From assembly GCA_946481445.1 (NCBI GenBank), contig CAMLOA010000023.1, positions 1 to 11,571 on the forward strand: 11,571 bases of DNA, given 5' to 3'. The notes beneath the pieces were generated by a model. That model had not been told where the DNA came from, searched no databases, and saw only the letters and a program-made list of their open reading frames with translations. Below are positions 1 through 6,838 of the stretch, piece after piece. This stretch comes from an uncultured Devosia sp. GTDB taxonomy: Bacteria > Pseudomonadota > Alphaproteobacteria > Rhizobiales > Devosiaceae. How positions within the stretch are numbered: position 1 is the first letter of the stretch; each line of letters opens with the position of its first letter. Both the position numbers and the translations under genes were made by a program.

Positions 1-159
1 GGCCAGTCGGTGCTGATCGTGCAGAAGACCGATGCCGACATGGCTGGAGGTCCCATCGGCTTCTCCGAAGCCGCCTGGGCCGGTGACCGGGTGCAGTTCA
101 CCTTCGAAAATTCTGAAATCGCTGAGAAAATCGCCGAAAGGACCGACGATGTTCAATGA
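1..159 (+). CDS. phnF: GntR-family transcriptional regulator, PhnF type (C-terminal end only)
   Basis: An open frame enters from the left edge and ends at the TGA at 157-159, giving the last 52 residues of a protein. The stretch with VPIG-like 'GGPIGFSEAAW', then 'AGDRVQFTFE', matches the end of the UTRA ligand-binding domain of PhnF-type GntR regulators, where the ending normally reads 'G.PI.FS...F.ADRVQ'. PhnF controls phn operons and sits directly upstream of phnG in many proteobacteria. The DNA-binding N-terminus lies outside the window and cannot be checked. The stop overlaps the phnG start by 11 bases, so the regulator is probably co-transcribed with the lyase genes. The family call is good; the exact ligand is unknown. 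Confidence 0.8.
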   Translation, partial: GQSVLIVQKTDADMAGGPIGFSEAAWAGDRVQFTFENSEIAEKIAERTDDVQ

Positions 160-604
160 AGCCAGTGGCGCCCCGGCGGGGGACCACTTCGATCACGCCG
201 ACTTGCTGGGCGTGCTGGCCCGGTCGCGCCCGGCACACCTCAAGGCCATCGCCGAAACCCTGCTGCAGGACCTTGCCGACATTCGCGTCATTGCCAACCG
301 CACCGGGCTGGTGATGGTGCCCATGCGCGATACCGTTGAAAACACAGACTTCTTCCTCGGTGAGGTGCTGGTCAGCGAGGCGCATATCGCCGATGCCGCC
401 GGTCATGTCGGCTATGGCATGATCACCGGCCGCGACCTTGAAACCGCTATGGCCATGGCCGTCGCCGACCTGGCTCTGGGTGCCGGCATCGCCAGGGACA
501 AGGTCCTCGCCCTCATCGAGTCCGAGCGCCGCATCCAGTCCGCCGCCGACGAAACCCGCCTGCGTCAGGTGGAGGCCACCCGCGTCGAAATGGAGACCTT
601 CTGA
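149..604 (+). CDS. phnG: C-P lyase core complex subunit PhnG
   Basis: The protein has 151 residues, close to the 150 of E. coli PhnG. PhnG is a subunit of the PhnGHIJ core complex and is needed, with PhnI, H and L, to couple phosphonate to the ribose of ATP. Supporting motifs are 'VLARSRPAHL' near the N-terminus, 'RTGLVM' in the middle, 'FFLGEVLVSEA', and 'GHVGYGMITGRD' followed by an alanine-rich helix, all in the family's order. The reading frame is open further upstream, but the ATG at 149 has an AAAGGA-like ribosome site about 7 bases before it and gives the family length. The gene overlaps the end of phnF, and its TGA shares an A with the phnH start. The cytoplasmic role is inferred from the family. 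Confidence 0.95.
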   Translation: MFNEASGAPAGDHFDHADLLGVLARSRPAHLKAIAETLLQDLADIRVIANRTGLVMVPMRDTVENTDFFLGEVLVSEAHIADAAGHVGYGMITGRDLETAMAMAVADLALGAGIARDKVLALIESERRIQSAADETRLRQVEATRVEMETF

Positions 605-1131
605 TGCTCACCGTCTCCCCGCCAGACGTCGCCGAAGCCCGCGCCAATGGCACGTTCGAAGCCCTGATGTGGGCGCTCGCCCGGCCCGGCGAAAGCCGCG
701 ACATGCCCCATCCAGGCCTTGAGGACATTGTCGAAACCCTTGTCGACCGCGAATGCACCGCTTTCGCCGACACCCCCGCGATCGCCGCCGTGATCGCGCA
801 GACCGGCGCCACCCTCGGCCCAATCGAGCACGCCGACCACCTCTTCCTGGAAAGACTCGACACCGGCGTCATCGGCGCCGTCCCCTGCGGCAGCGCGCTC
901 TATCCGGATGACGGCGCCACCATCGTCGCTACCACGTCCCATGCCGGCCAGCGCCTGCGCCTCACCGGCCCCGGCATCGAGGGCTTTCGCGATGTGTCTC
1001 TGGCCGTGCCCGCCGCCTTCTGGGCCCGGCGCGCCGAGCTGTGCACCTACCCCGAAGGCTTTGACCTGTTCCTCGTCGATGGCCGCTCCGTCATCGGCAT
1101 TCCCCGCTCAACCCTGGTAGAGGTGCTCTGA
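604..1131 (+). CDS. phnH: C-P lyase core complex subunit PhnH
   Basis: The protein has 175 residues, somewhat shorter than E. coli PhnH (194). PhnH is a PLP-transferase-like fold without PLP; it forms the outer part of the PhnGHIJ core complex. Recognisable parts are the N-terminal 'TFEALMWALARPGE' (family: F..LL.AMS.PG), a central 'GSALYPDDGATIV', then 'RLTGPGI', and the ending 'GIPRSTLVEV'. The start ATG at 604 overlaps the phnG stop (TGATG), and the gene's own stop overlaps phnI in the same way, so translation is probably coupled. No catalytic residue is known for the family, so function is assigned by homology and position. Confidence 0.94.
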   Translation: MLTVSPPDVAEARANGTFEALMWALARPGESRDMPHPGLEDIVETLVDRECTAFADTPAIAAVIAQTGATLGPIEHADHLFLERLDTGVIGAVPCGSALYPDDGATIVATTSHAGQRLRLTGPGIEGFRDVSLAVPAAFWARRAELCTYPEGFDLFLVDGRSVIGIPRSTLVEVL

Positions 1132-2219
1132 TGGCCTATGTCGCAACCCGCGGTGGCGAAAAGGCCATCGAGCAGGCCGAACGCCTGTTCCGCCAGGACC
1201 TTGGCAGCATCGACGCCACCCGCGTCGCTGCCATCCGCCAGTCCATGCCCTACCTGATCGACCGCGTCATGGGCGAAGCCTCGCTCTACGACGAGGAAAT
1301 GGCCGCGCTCGCGCTGGCCCAGACTGGCGGCGAACTCTCCGAAGCCGTCCTGGTCCTCCGCGCCTGGCGCACCACTCAACCGCGCATCGCCGTATCCGAG
1401 CCGGTGCTGCAGGCCGATCTCCTGACCCAGCGGCGCATCTCGGCCGCCTTCAAGGACATTCCCGGCGGCCAGATCTTGGGGCCGACCCTGGACTATTCCC
1501 ACCGCGTGCTGGCCACAGATGTGCTGGAAGGCAAGCCCTTCGATCCGCCGGCCGTCGACGCTGCGGCGACGCCTGCGCCCGCCCGCCAGCCCTCGCTGGC
1601 CGATTGGCAGCGCCAGCAGGGTCTGGTCGCCCGCAAACCGGAGCCCGAGGTGGCGCTGGACGAAATCCCCGATCTCACCCGCGAGCCGTTGCTCTTCCCG
1701 GCCTCGCGCGCGCATCGCCTGCAAAGCCTGGCCCGCGCCGAAACGGGCGGCGTGCTGGCGCTCGGCTATTCGGCGATGCGCGGCTATGGCAATGCCCACC
1801 CCACGGTCAACGAACTGCGCCTCGCCGAAGCCGAAATCGTGGTCCGCCACCCGAGCGGCACAAAGTTCGTGGCCGGCCGCGTCCGGGTCAGCCAGGCCGA
1901 GGTGACCTCAAAGGAGAAGGGCGGCTACCTCGAACTGGGCTTTGCAGCCACGTTCGGCTGGAATGAAGTCAAGGTGATTGCTGCGGCGACGCTCGACCTC
2001 AACTCGGCCGAAGCCCCCGTCGGCTCGCCGGTGCACGAGGAATTCTACCTCTACCACACCGAGCCAGTCGAAGCCTCGGGCTTCTGCATCCACTTCAAGC
2101 TGCCCCACTACGTCACCTTCCAGTCGGTGCTCGATGCCATGCGCGACGCCAAAACCAAGGCCGCCGCGCAGCCCGCTCTCGAGACTGCCCCCGAACGCCA
2201 GCCGGAGCCCGCCGAATGA
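1131..2219 (+). CDS. phnI: C-P lyase core complex subunit PhnI
   Basis: PhnI (362 residues; E. coli about 354) is the subunit that, with PhnG, H and L, makes ribose-1-phosphonate-5-triphosphate from ATP and phosphonate. The N-terminus 'YVATRGGEKAIEQA', then 'SLYDEEMAALAL', 'RRISAAFKDIPGGQILGPTLDYSHR' and 'DLTREPLLFPASRAHRLQSLAR' follow the family closely. His321 and His326 in 'IHFKLPH' correspond to the E. coli metal-binding pair His328/His333. Two differences stand out. The stretch before the C-terminal motif (about residues 250-290) looks shorter and more divergent than the usual version, which reads roughly RGYG.vFG..ERKAM. The C-terminus carries an extra Ala/Pro/Glu-rich tail. It starts in a TGATG overlap with phnH and ends in an ATGA overlap with phnJ. 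Confidence 0.95.
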   Translation: MAYVATRGGEKAIEQAERLFRQDLGSIDATRVAAIRQSMPYLIDRVMGEASLYDEEMAALALAQTGGELSEAVLVLRAWRTTQPRIAVSEPVLQADLLTQRRISAAFKDIPGGQILGPTLDYSHRVLATDVLEGKPFDPPAVDAAATPAPARQPSLADWQRQQGLVARKPEPEVALDEIPDLTREPLLFPASRAHRLQSLARAETGGVLALGYSAMRGYGNAHPTVNELRLAEAEIVVRHPSGTKFVAGRVRVSQAEVTSKEKGGYLELGFAATFGWNEVKVIAAATLDLNSAEAPVGSPVHEEFYLYHTEPVEASGFCIHFKLPHYVTFQSVLDAMRDAKTKAAAQPALETAPERQPEPAE

Positions 2220-3130
2220 GCCTCTCTACCCTCACCAGGCCCTGGGCCGCCACCAGCTATGGCTTTCTCGACGCCTCGGCCAAGCGCGAACTGCGCCGCA
2301 AAATGCTCAAAGCCATTGCCGTCCCCGGCTGCCAGATGCCCTATGCCAGCCGCGAAGTGCCGATGGCGCGCGGCTGGGGAACCGGCGGCCTTCAGGTGAC
2401 CTTGACGCTGGTCAATCCGCAATCGACCATCAAGGTGATCGACCAGGGCGCCGACGATGGCGTCAACGCGGCCTCCATCCGCCGTTTCATCAGCCGCGTC
2501 TCCGGCGCCACTGAAACCTGGGATACGCTGGACGCCTCCATCGTCCAGTCCCGCCACCGCGTGCCCGAAGAAACCATGCGCGAGGACCAGATCCTCGTGC
2601 TTCAAGTCCCCAATCCCGAGCCATTGCGCGGGGTCGAGCCCAACATGTCCATCGCCCGGCAGATGCATGCCGATGCCGATTATGGCCGGCTCTGGCTGAC
2701 CCTCTATGAGCAGATGGTCCGCAAGGGCCGCATCATGCAGGGCGCGGCCTATCCCAGCATGGTCAATGGCCGCCATGTCATGACCCCGTCGCCCATCCCG
2801 CGCTGGGACGTGCCCAAGCTCGATATGGCGCGCCACCTGACGTTCCTGTCCGCCGGGCGCGAGAAGCGTCTGCATGCCGTGCCGCCCTTCACCCGCGTCG
2901 AGCCTCTGGTCTTCTCCGACCGCCCCTACCGGGTCGAGGATCACGCCGACCTCACCTGCCGGCGCTCCGGCATTTCCGGCTACTTCATGAACGAAATCCC
3001 GCTCGATGCAGGCGGCTCGGAGTTCGAAGTGTCCGATAGCAATCTTGGCATCAAGTCCATCCGCCGCTCCGAAGGCGAAGCCGTTGCCATCGGCGACACC
3101 TGGTACCGCAACGGGGAGTACTCGGCATGA
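2216..3130 (+). CDS. phnJ: PhnJ-like C-P lyase subunit lacking the Fe-S and catalytic cysteines
   Basis: PhnJ is the radical SAM enzyme that cleaves the C-P bond. This 304-residue protein (E. coli 281) is clearly of the family: 'LKAIAVPGCQ', 'GWGTGG', 'KVIDQGADD', 'RHRVPEE' (His114, matching E. coli His108), 'MTPSPIPRWDVPK' and 'AGREKRLHAVPPFTRVE'. Gly38 matches the radical glycine Gly32. The C-terminal domain is abnormal. E. coli uses Cys241, 244 and 266 for the [4Fe-4S] cluster and Cys272 for catalysis. Aligning 'ADLTCRRSG' and 'FEVSDSNLG' to the canonical blocks gives Cys248, Ser251, Val272 and Gly278. Only Cys39 and Cys248 exist in the whole protein. The tail after Gly278 is also longer than usual. 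The codons read cleanly with no frameshift seen. Standard radical chemistry is therefore not expected; true function is unknown. Confidence 0.9.
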   Translation: MSLSTLTRPWAATSYGFLDASAKRELRRKMLKAIAVPGCQMPYASREVPMARGWGTGGLQVTLTLVNPQSTIKVIDQGADDGVNAASIRRFISRVSGATETWDTLDASIVQSRHRVPEETMREDQILVLQVPNPEPLRGVEPNMSIARQMHADADYGRLWLTLYEQMVRKGRIMQGAAYPSMVNGRHVMTPSPIPRWDVPKLDMARHLTFLSAGREKRLHAVPPFTRVEPLVFSDRPYRVEDHADLTCRRSGISGYFMNEIPLDAGGSEFEVSDSNLGIKSIRRSEGEAVAIGDTWYRNGEYSA

Positions 3131-3948
3131 ACATGGCCATGACCCTGCCGCAGCCCACCCTGCTGCCGCCGCAACTGATGACCGCCCAGCCGATCGTCAC
3201 CATGCGGGCAATCTCCAAGCACTATGGCAATGTCCGGGCGCTGAGCAATGTGGATGTCACCGTCTATCCCGGCGAAGTCGTCGGCATAGTCGGCGAAAGC
3301 GGCTCCGGCAAGTCGACCCTGCTGCGCATGATGAACCTGGAAGACACGCCCGACACCGGCGACTACCGCCTGTGCCTGCCCGACCGGGACGACGGTAATC
3401 TCTTCGATCTCGGCCGTTATCAGCGCCGCATGCTGTGCGCCCACCATATCGGCATCGTCTACCAGAATCCCCACCTCGGCCTGCTGATGCGCCACAGTTC
3501 CAGCGGCAATGTCGCCGAACGCCTGTTGATTGCCGGCGAGCGGAGCTTTGACGTGCTGCGGGCCAAGGCCCGGGACGCCCTCGACGCCTCGGAATTCCCG
3601 CTATCCCGCATGGATGCGCGGCCCGCCGAACTCTCGGGCGGCATGCAGCAGCGCGTGCAACTGGCCAAGGCCATTGCGCTCGAACCGGCTTTGCTGCTGC
3701 TCGACGAGCCCACCACTGGGCTCGACGTCAGCGTGCAGGCCCTGGTGCTCGACACGCTCAAGCGCCTGCAGCGCGATCGTCGCATTACCATGGTACTGGT
3801 CAGCCACGATCTTGGCGTTATCCGCACCATGGCCGACCGCGTGCTGGTCATGCGCCATGGCGAAGTGGTGGAGCAGGGGCTGGCCGATCAGGTCTTCCAG
3901 GACCCCCAGCACCCCTATACCCAGCAACTCGTGCACGCCAAGCTCTAG
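3127..3948 (+). CDS. phnK: C-P lyase ABC-type ATPase PhnK
   Basis: PhnK is a soluble ABC ATPase that docks on the PhnGHIJ core at PhnJ and is needed for phosphonate breakdown in vivo. The 273-residue protein has a Walker A 'GESGSGKS' at 56-63, signature 'LSGGMQQ' at 169-175, Walker B ending in Asp193-Glu194, and an H-loop His227 ('VSHDLG'). 'YQNPHLGLLM' around the Q-loop and the ending 'QHPYTQQLVHAKL' resemble PhnK and oligopeptide-type ATPases; position decides for PhnK. The N-terminus is about 15 residues longer than in E. coli; internal ATGs at 3133, 3139 and 3178 are alternatives. It overlaps phnJ by ATGA. All ATPase residues are intact, although its PhnJ partner is unusual. Confidence 0.93.
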   Translation: MNMAMTLPQPTLLPPQLMTAQPIVTMRAISKHYGNVRALSNVDVTVYPGEVVGIVGESGSGKSTLLRMMNLEDTPDTGDYRLCLPDRDDGNLFDLGRYQRRMLCAHHIGIVYQNPHLGLLMRHSSSGNVAERLLIAGERSFDVLRAKARDALDASEFPLSRMDARPAELSGGMQQRVQLAKAIALEPALLLLDEPTTGLDVSVQALVLDTLKRLQRDRRITMVLVSHDLGVIRTMADRVLVMRHGEVVEQGLADQVFQDPQHPYTQQLVHAKL

Positions 3949-3957
3949 GGGCCAGCC

Positions 3958-4692
3958 ATGACCGACACACAGCCCATATTGCGCGTCCAGGGCCTCACCA
4001 AGACCTTCCGCATGTATCACCTGGACAGCATGCTGCACGCTTTCGAGGGCATCAGCTTCGACCTGCATGCCGGCGAATTCCTGCTGCTGCGCGGGCATAA
4101 CGGCGCCGGCAAATCCACCTTGCTGCGCACCATCTGGCGCAGCTATCTGCCCGTCGCCGGACAGCTGATCTATCAGTCCAGCATGGGCGAGATCGACCTG
4201 GCTCTGGCCGCCGATGTCGATATCGCTTTGTTGCGGCGCCAGGAGATCGGCTTCGTCACCCAGTTCCTTAATGCCCGCCCGCGCGTCGCCGCGCAGGACA
4301 TCGTTGCCGAGCCGCTGCGCCTGGCTGGCCATGCTCCGGCCGATGCGCTCGACCAGGCCCGGCACTGGCTGGCCGAATTCGGCGTGCGCGAAGAGCTCTG
4401 GCGCGCCTATCCCAGCACTTTTTCGGGTGGCGAGCAGCAGAAGGTGAACCTTGCCCGCGCTCTGATCCTGCCGCAGCGCCTGCTGCTGCTGGACGAACCC
4501 ACCGCATCCCTCGATGCCGGCGCCCGCGCCGCCCTGGTCCGGCGCCTCGGCGACCTCAAGGCGCAGGGTGTCGCCATCATCGGCGTGTTCCACCATCCCG
4601 GCGACGTGGCCCAGTTGATCGATCGCGAAATCGACCTGGCGACCCGCGCCGTCTCCGACGAAAGCGAGCGAGAAGATCATGTGGCTGTCTGA
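3958..4692 (+). CDS. phnL: C-P lyase ABC-type ATPase PhnL
   Basis: PhnL acts with PhnI, G and H in the first step, joining phosphonate to the ribose of ATP, and can also bind the core complex as an ABC ATPase beside PhnK. The 244-residue protein shows Walker A 'GHNGAGKST' at 46-54, signature 'FSGGEQQKVNLARAL' from 155, and Walker B with Asp179-Glu180. The H-loop is 'GVFHHPGDV', matching the 'GIFHD' style of PhnL rather than transporter ATPases. The 'KTFRMYHLDS' start and 'LHAGEFLLLRG' are also typical. It begins 9 bases after the phnK stop and its end overlaps phnM by 14 bases. No sign of damage is seen. Confidence 0.94.
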   Translation: MTDTQPILRVQGLTKTFRMYHLDSMLHAFEGISFDLHAGEFLLLRGHNGAGKSTLLRTIWRSYLPVAGQLIYQSSMGEIDLALAADVDIALLRRQEIGFVTQFLNARPRVAAQDIVAEPLRLAGHAPADALDQARHWLAEFGVREELWRAYPSTFSGGEQQKVNLARALILPQRLLLLDEPTASLDAGARAALVRRLGDLKAQGVAIIGVFHHPGDVAQLIDREIDLATRAVSDESEREDHVAV

Positions 4693-5872
4693 TTTCCGTA
4701 TTGTCCTGGCCGACACCGTCATCGACCGCGGCGCTTTGCGCATCGAAGACGGCATGATCGCCGAACTGCGCGAAGAGCCGGTGGAGCATGCCGATATTGT
4801 CGGCGACGGCCTGATCCTGATGCCCGGCATGATTGATATGCATGGCGACATGATCGAGCGCGAAGTCGAGCCACGCCCCAATGTGCGCATGCCCATGGAA
4901 TTGGGCCTGCGCGACCTGGACCGGCGCCTCGCCAACTCAGGCATCACCACCGCCTATGCGGCTTTGTCCTTCAGCCCCGGCTCGACCTATGGCCACATGC
5001 GGTCCTACGACTTCACCAGCCAGATGATCCGCGACTTGCGGGCCTTTGCTCCCAGCTTGCTGGTCGATCACCGCGTGCATGCCCGCTTCGAAGTCACGTT
5101 TCCCGCTGCTCTCTCGGTGGTCAAGGAACTGATCGCCGAGGGCTCGGTCGATCTCATCTCGCTCTGCGACCATACGCCGGGGCAGGGCCAGTATCGCGAT
5201 CTCGCCAAGCAGGCCGAGATGCTGTCCAAGTCCAAGGGCATTACGCTCGAACAGGCCGCCGAAAACCTGCAGCAGCGTATCCGCGATCGCCTTGAGACCG
5301 CCGGCGATCTCACCGCCACTCTGCGCGCCATCGCGCAATACTGCGCCCTCCACGGCGTTCCGGTGGCCAGCCACGATGACGACACCGTCGAAAAGGTGGC
5401 CCAGATGCAGGGGCTGGGCGCCGGGATCAGCGAATTCCCCGTGACCATGGAAGCAGCTCGGGAAGCCCGGGCACGCGGTCTGGTCAACGCCATGGGTGCC
5501 CCCAACGCCCTGCGCGGCACCTCCTATTCCGGCAACTTGTCGGCACGCGATGTCCACGCCGCCGGCCTGCTCGATATGCTCGCAGCCGACTATCACCCCT
5601 CCGCCATGCTCCCCGCCGTCCTGGTTCTGGCGCAGACCGATCCGGAGGGACTTGCGGGAGCCGCGCGCTATGCCACGCTCAATCCTGCCCGTGCGCTTGG
5701 CCTTGAGGATCGCGGCGAGATCCGCACCGGCCTGCGAGCCGACCTCGTCATAGCCGACGACCGCGGCGTGGGTCATGTCCGCACTGTCTTCAGCAGGGGC
5801 AGGGCCATCTACTCGGACGGCTCCCTCCCGCAGGGCCAGGTCAAAAACGTCACGAGCATGTCATTCGGATGA
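4679..5872 (+). CDS. phnM: PhnM: ribose 1-phosphonate 5-triphosphate diphosphatase (amidohydrolase family)
   Basis: PhnM removes pyrophosphate from alpha-D-ribose 1-alkylphosphonate 5-triphosphate, producing the substrate that PhnJ normally cleaves. The 397-residue protein has the amidohydrolase layout: a small N-terminal beta part, metal motif 'DMHGDMIERE' (His55, Asp57), 'EPRPNV', 'SLCDHTPGQ', 'VASHDDDT', 'MGAPNALRG', 'SGNLSA', 'AADYHPSAML', and the C-terminal 'LNPARALGLEDRGEI.TGLRADLV'. E. coli PhnM has 'ELHTDN' where this one has 'DMHGDM', so it belongs to a somewhat different branch, but the metal His and Asp are kept. The ATG lies within phnL. The 3' end contains the Pho-box-like repeats listed separately. 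The function call depends on the neighbouring lyase genes and is well supported. Confidence 0.93.
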   Translation: MWLSDFRIVLADTVIDRGALRIEDGMIAELREEPVEHADIVGDGLILMPGMIDMHGDMIEREVEPRPNVRMPMELGLRDLDRRLANSGITTAYAALSFSPGSTYGHMRSYDFTSQMIRDLRAFAPSLLVDHRVHARFEVTFPAALSVVKELIAEGSVDLISLCDHTPGQGQYRDLAKQAEMLSKSKGITLEQAAENLQQRIRDRLETAGDLTATLRAIAQYCALHGVPVASHDDDTVEKVAQMQGLGAGISEFPVTMEAAREARARGLVNAMGAPNALRGTSYSGNLSARDVHAAGLLDMLAADYHPSAMLPAVLVLAQTDPEGLAGAARYATLNPARALGLEDRGEIRTGLRADLVIADDRGVGHVRTVFSRGRAIYSDGSLPQGQVKNVTSMSFG

Positions 5873-5902
5873 GTTAACGCTGTCATGTGAGGTCGCTAGA
5901 AC
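5847..5902 (+). promoter_or_regulatory. Putative Pho-box promoter for phnCDEE
   Basis: Four 7-base units lie exactly 11 bases apart: ACGTCAC (5847), ATGTCAT (5858), ATGAGTT (5869) and CTGTCAT (5880). PhoB recognises CTGTCAT-like units at 11-base spacing. The units match CTGTCAT/C at 5/7, 6/7, 3/7 and 7/7. A weak -10 candidate, TAGAAC at 5897-5902, begins 10 bases after the last unit, which fits Pho promoters where the box replaces the -35 element. The first units lie in the 3' end of phnM. This would allow phosphate-starvation control of the transporter genes separately from the lyase block. The strength of single units is modest, so the call is tentative. Confidence 0.5.
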
Positions 5903-5928
5903 CGGGGCATGGACTGAACCAGTCCCGG
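5902..5928 (+). other. Small inverted repeats upstream of phnC
   Basis: GGACT (5911-5915) and AGTCC (5921-5925) can pair around a 5-base loop; alternatively CCGGG (5902-5906) pairs with CCCGG (5924-5928). The two pairings exclude each other. There is no T tract, so a terminator is unlikely. It may be a leader hairpin or chance. Confidence 0.25.
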
Positions 5929-5955
5929 ATCGGTCAACCTGGTGGAGGGCACGCG

Positions 5956-6789
5956 ATGCTGGAGCTTCGCAAGATCACCAAGGCTTTCGGTGAAACCGTC
6001 GCCGTCAACAATGTCTCGCTGAACTTTGCGCCCGGCCAGATGGTCGGTATCATTGGTCGCTCGGGTGCCGGCAAGTCGACCCTGCTGCGCCTGATCAACC
6101 GGCTGGCCACGCCGGGTAGCGGCGACATCACCTTTGAGGGCACCAGGGTCTCGACGCTCACGGGCAAGGCCCTGCGGGAGTGGCGCGCCCGCTGCGCCAT
6201 GATCTTCCAGCAGTTCAACCTGGTGAACCGCCTTGATGTCCTCACCAATGTGCTGATCGGACGCATCGGGGAGACCGGCACCTTGCCGGTCATGTTCAAG
6301 CACTTTTCGCAGGCAGACCGTGCCGCTGCCGCCCTTGCGCTGGACCGGCTGGACCTCTTGCCCCAGGCGCTGCAGCGCGCCGACACGCTCTCGGGCGGCC
6401 AGCAGCAGCGGGTAGCCATTGCCCGGGCGCTGATCCAGAACCCGAAGGTCATCCTGGCCGATGAACCGATCGCGTCGCTCGATCCGCGCAATGCCCGCCT
6501 CGTCATGGAGGCCCTCCGCCGCATCAACCGTGAAGATGGCATTCCGGTCATCTGCAACCTTCACACTCTCGACGCGGCCCGGGCCTACTGCGATCGCATC
6601 GTCGGCATGGCGCATGGACGTGTCGTCTTCGACGGCACGCCCGAAATGCTGACCTCTCAGGCGATCCAGGCCATCTATGGCGATGCTGGTTCGTCAGACG
6701 AGGTCGATGAAAGCCTGACCTCCACGCTCGGCGCCATCCCGGTGCCGCAGCCGGCGAGGATCCCAGAATTGGCCGGTGCCAGCCTCTAG
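5956..6789 (+). CDS. phnC: Phosphonate ABC transporter ATP-binding protein PhnC
   Basis: PhnC is the cytoplasmic ATPase that powers phosphonate import through PhnE. The 277-residue protein has Walker A 'GRSGAGKST' at 34-42, Q-loop '[20 protein letters not shown]', signature '[15 protein letters not shown]' from 145, Walker B with Asp169-Glu170 ('[13 protein letters not shown]') and H-loop His203 ('CNLHTLD'). The Q-loop sentence and '[16 protein letters not shown]' are characteristic of PhnC. The frame is open upstream, but the ATG at 5956 is preceded by GGTGGAGG (5941-5948) at good spacing and starts the normal '[12 protein letters not shown]'. The C-terminus is about 15 residues longer than in E. 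coli. It is first in the transporter cluster, behind the putative Pho box. Confidence 0.95.
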   Translation: MLELRKITKAFGETVAVNNVSLNFAPGQMVGIIGRSGAGKSTLLRLINRLATPGSGDITFEGTRVSTLTGKALREWRARCAMIFQQFNLVNRLDVLTNVLIGRIGETGTLPVMFKHFSQADRAAAALALDRLDLLPQALQRADTLSGGQQQRVAIARALIQNPKVILADEPIASLDPRNARLVMEALRRINREDGIPVICNLHTLDAARAYCDRIVGMAHGRVVFDGTPEMLTSQAIQAIYGDAGSSDEVDESLTSTLGAIPVPQPARIPELAGASL

Positions 6790-6838
6790 GCGGCGGTCAA
6801 CCTACGACCAAAACAAATCATCACCGGAGCTCACGACC

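Noticed and set aside
32..148. Longer N-terminus for PhnG starting at 32
   Set aside because: It would overlap the phnF coding end in another frame. The ATG at 149 gives the family length and has a ribosome site.
1047..1850. Minus-strand open frame of 267 codons opposite phnI
   Set aside because: It overlaps the confidently identified phnH and phnI genes and shows no family motif.
2942..3040. Frameshift hiding the canonical PhnJ cysteine motifs in another frame
   Set aside because: I read all three frames across the first motif. The other two give T-S-P-A-G-A-P and P-H-L-P-A-L-R, with no cysteines, while the annotated frame keeps matching the family on both sides of each lost cysteine.
3601..4950. 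Long minus-strand open frame of 449 codons opposite phnK-phnL-phnM
   Set aside because: It mirrors three well-recognised genes on the plus strand, resembles no family I know, and long antisense frames are expected in such GC-rich coding DNA.
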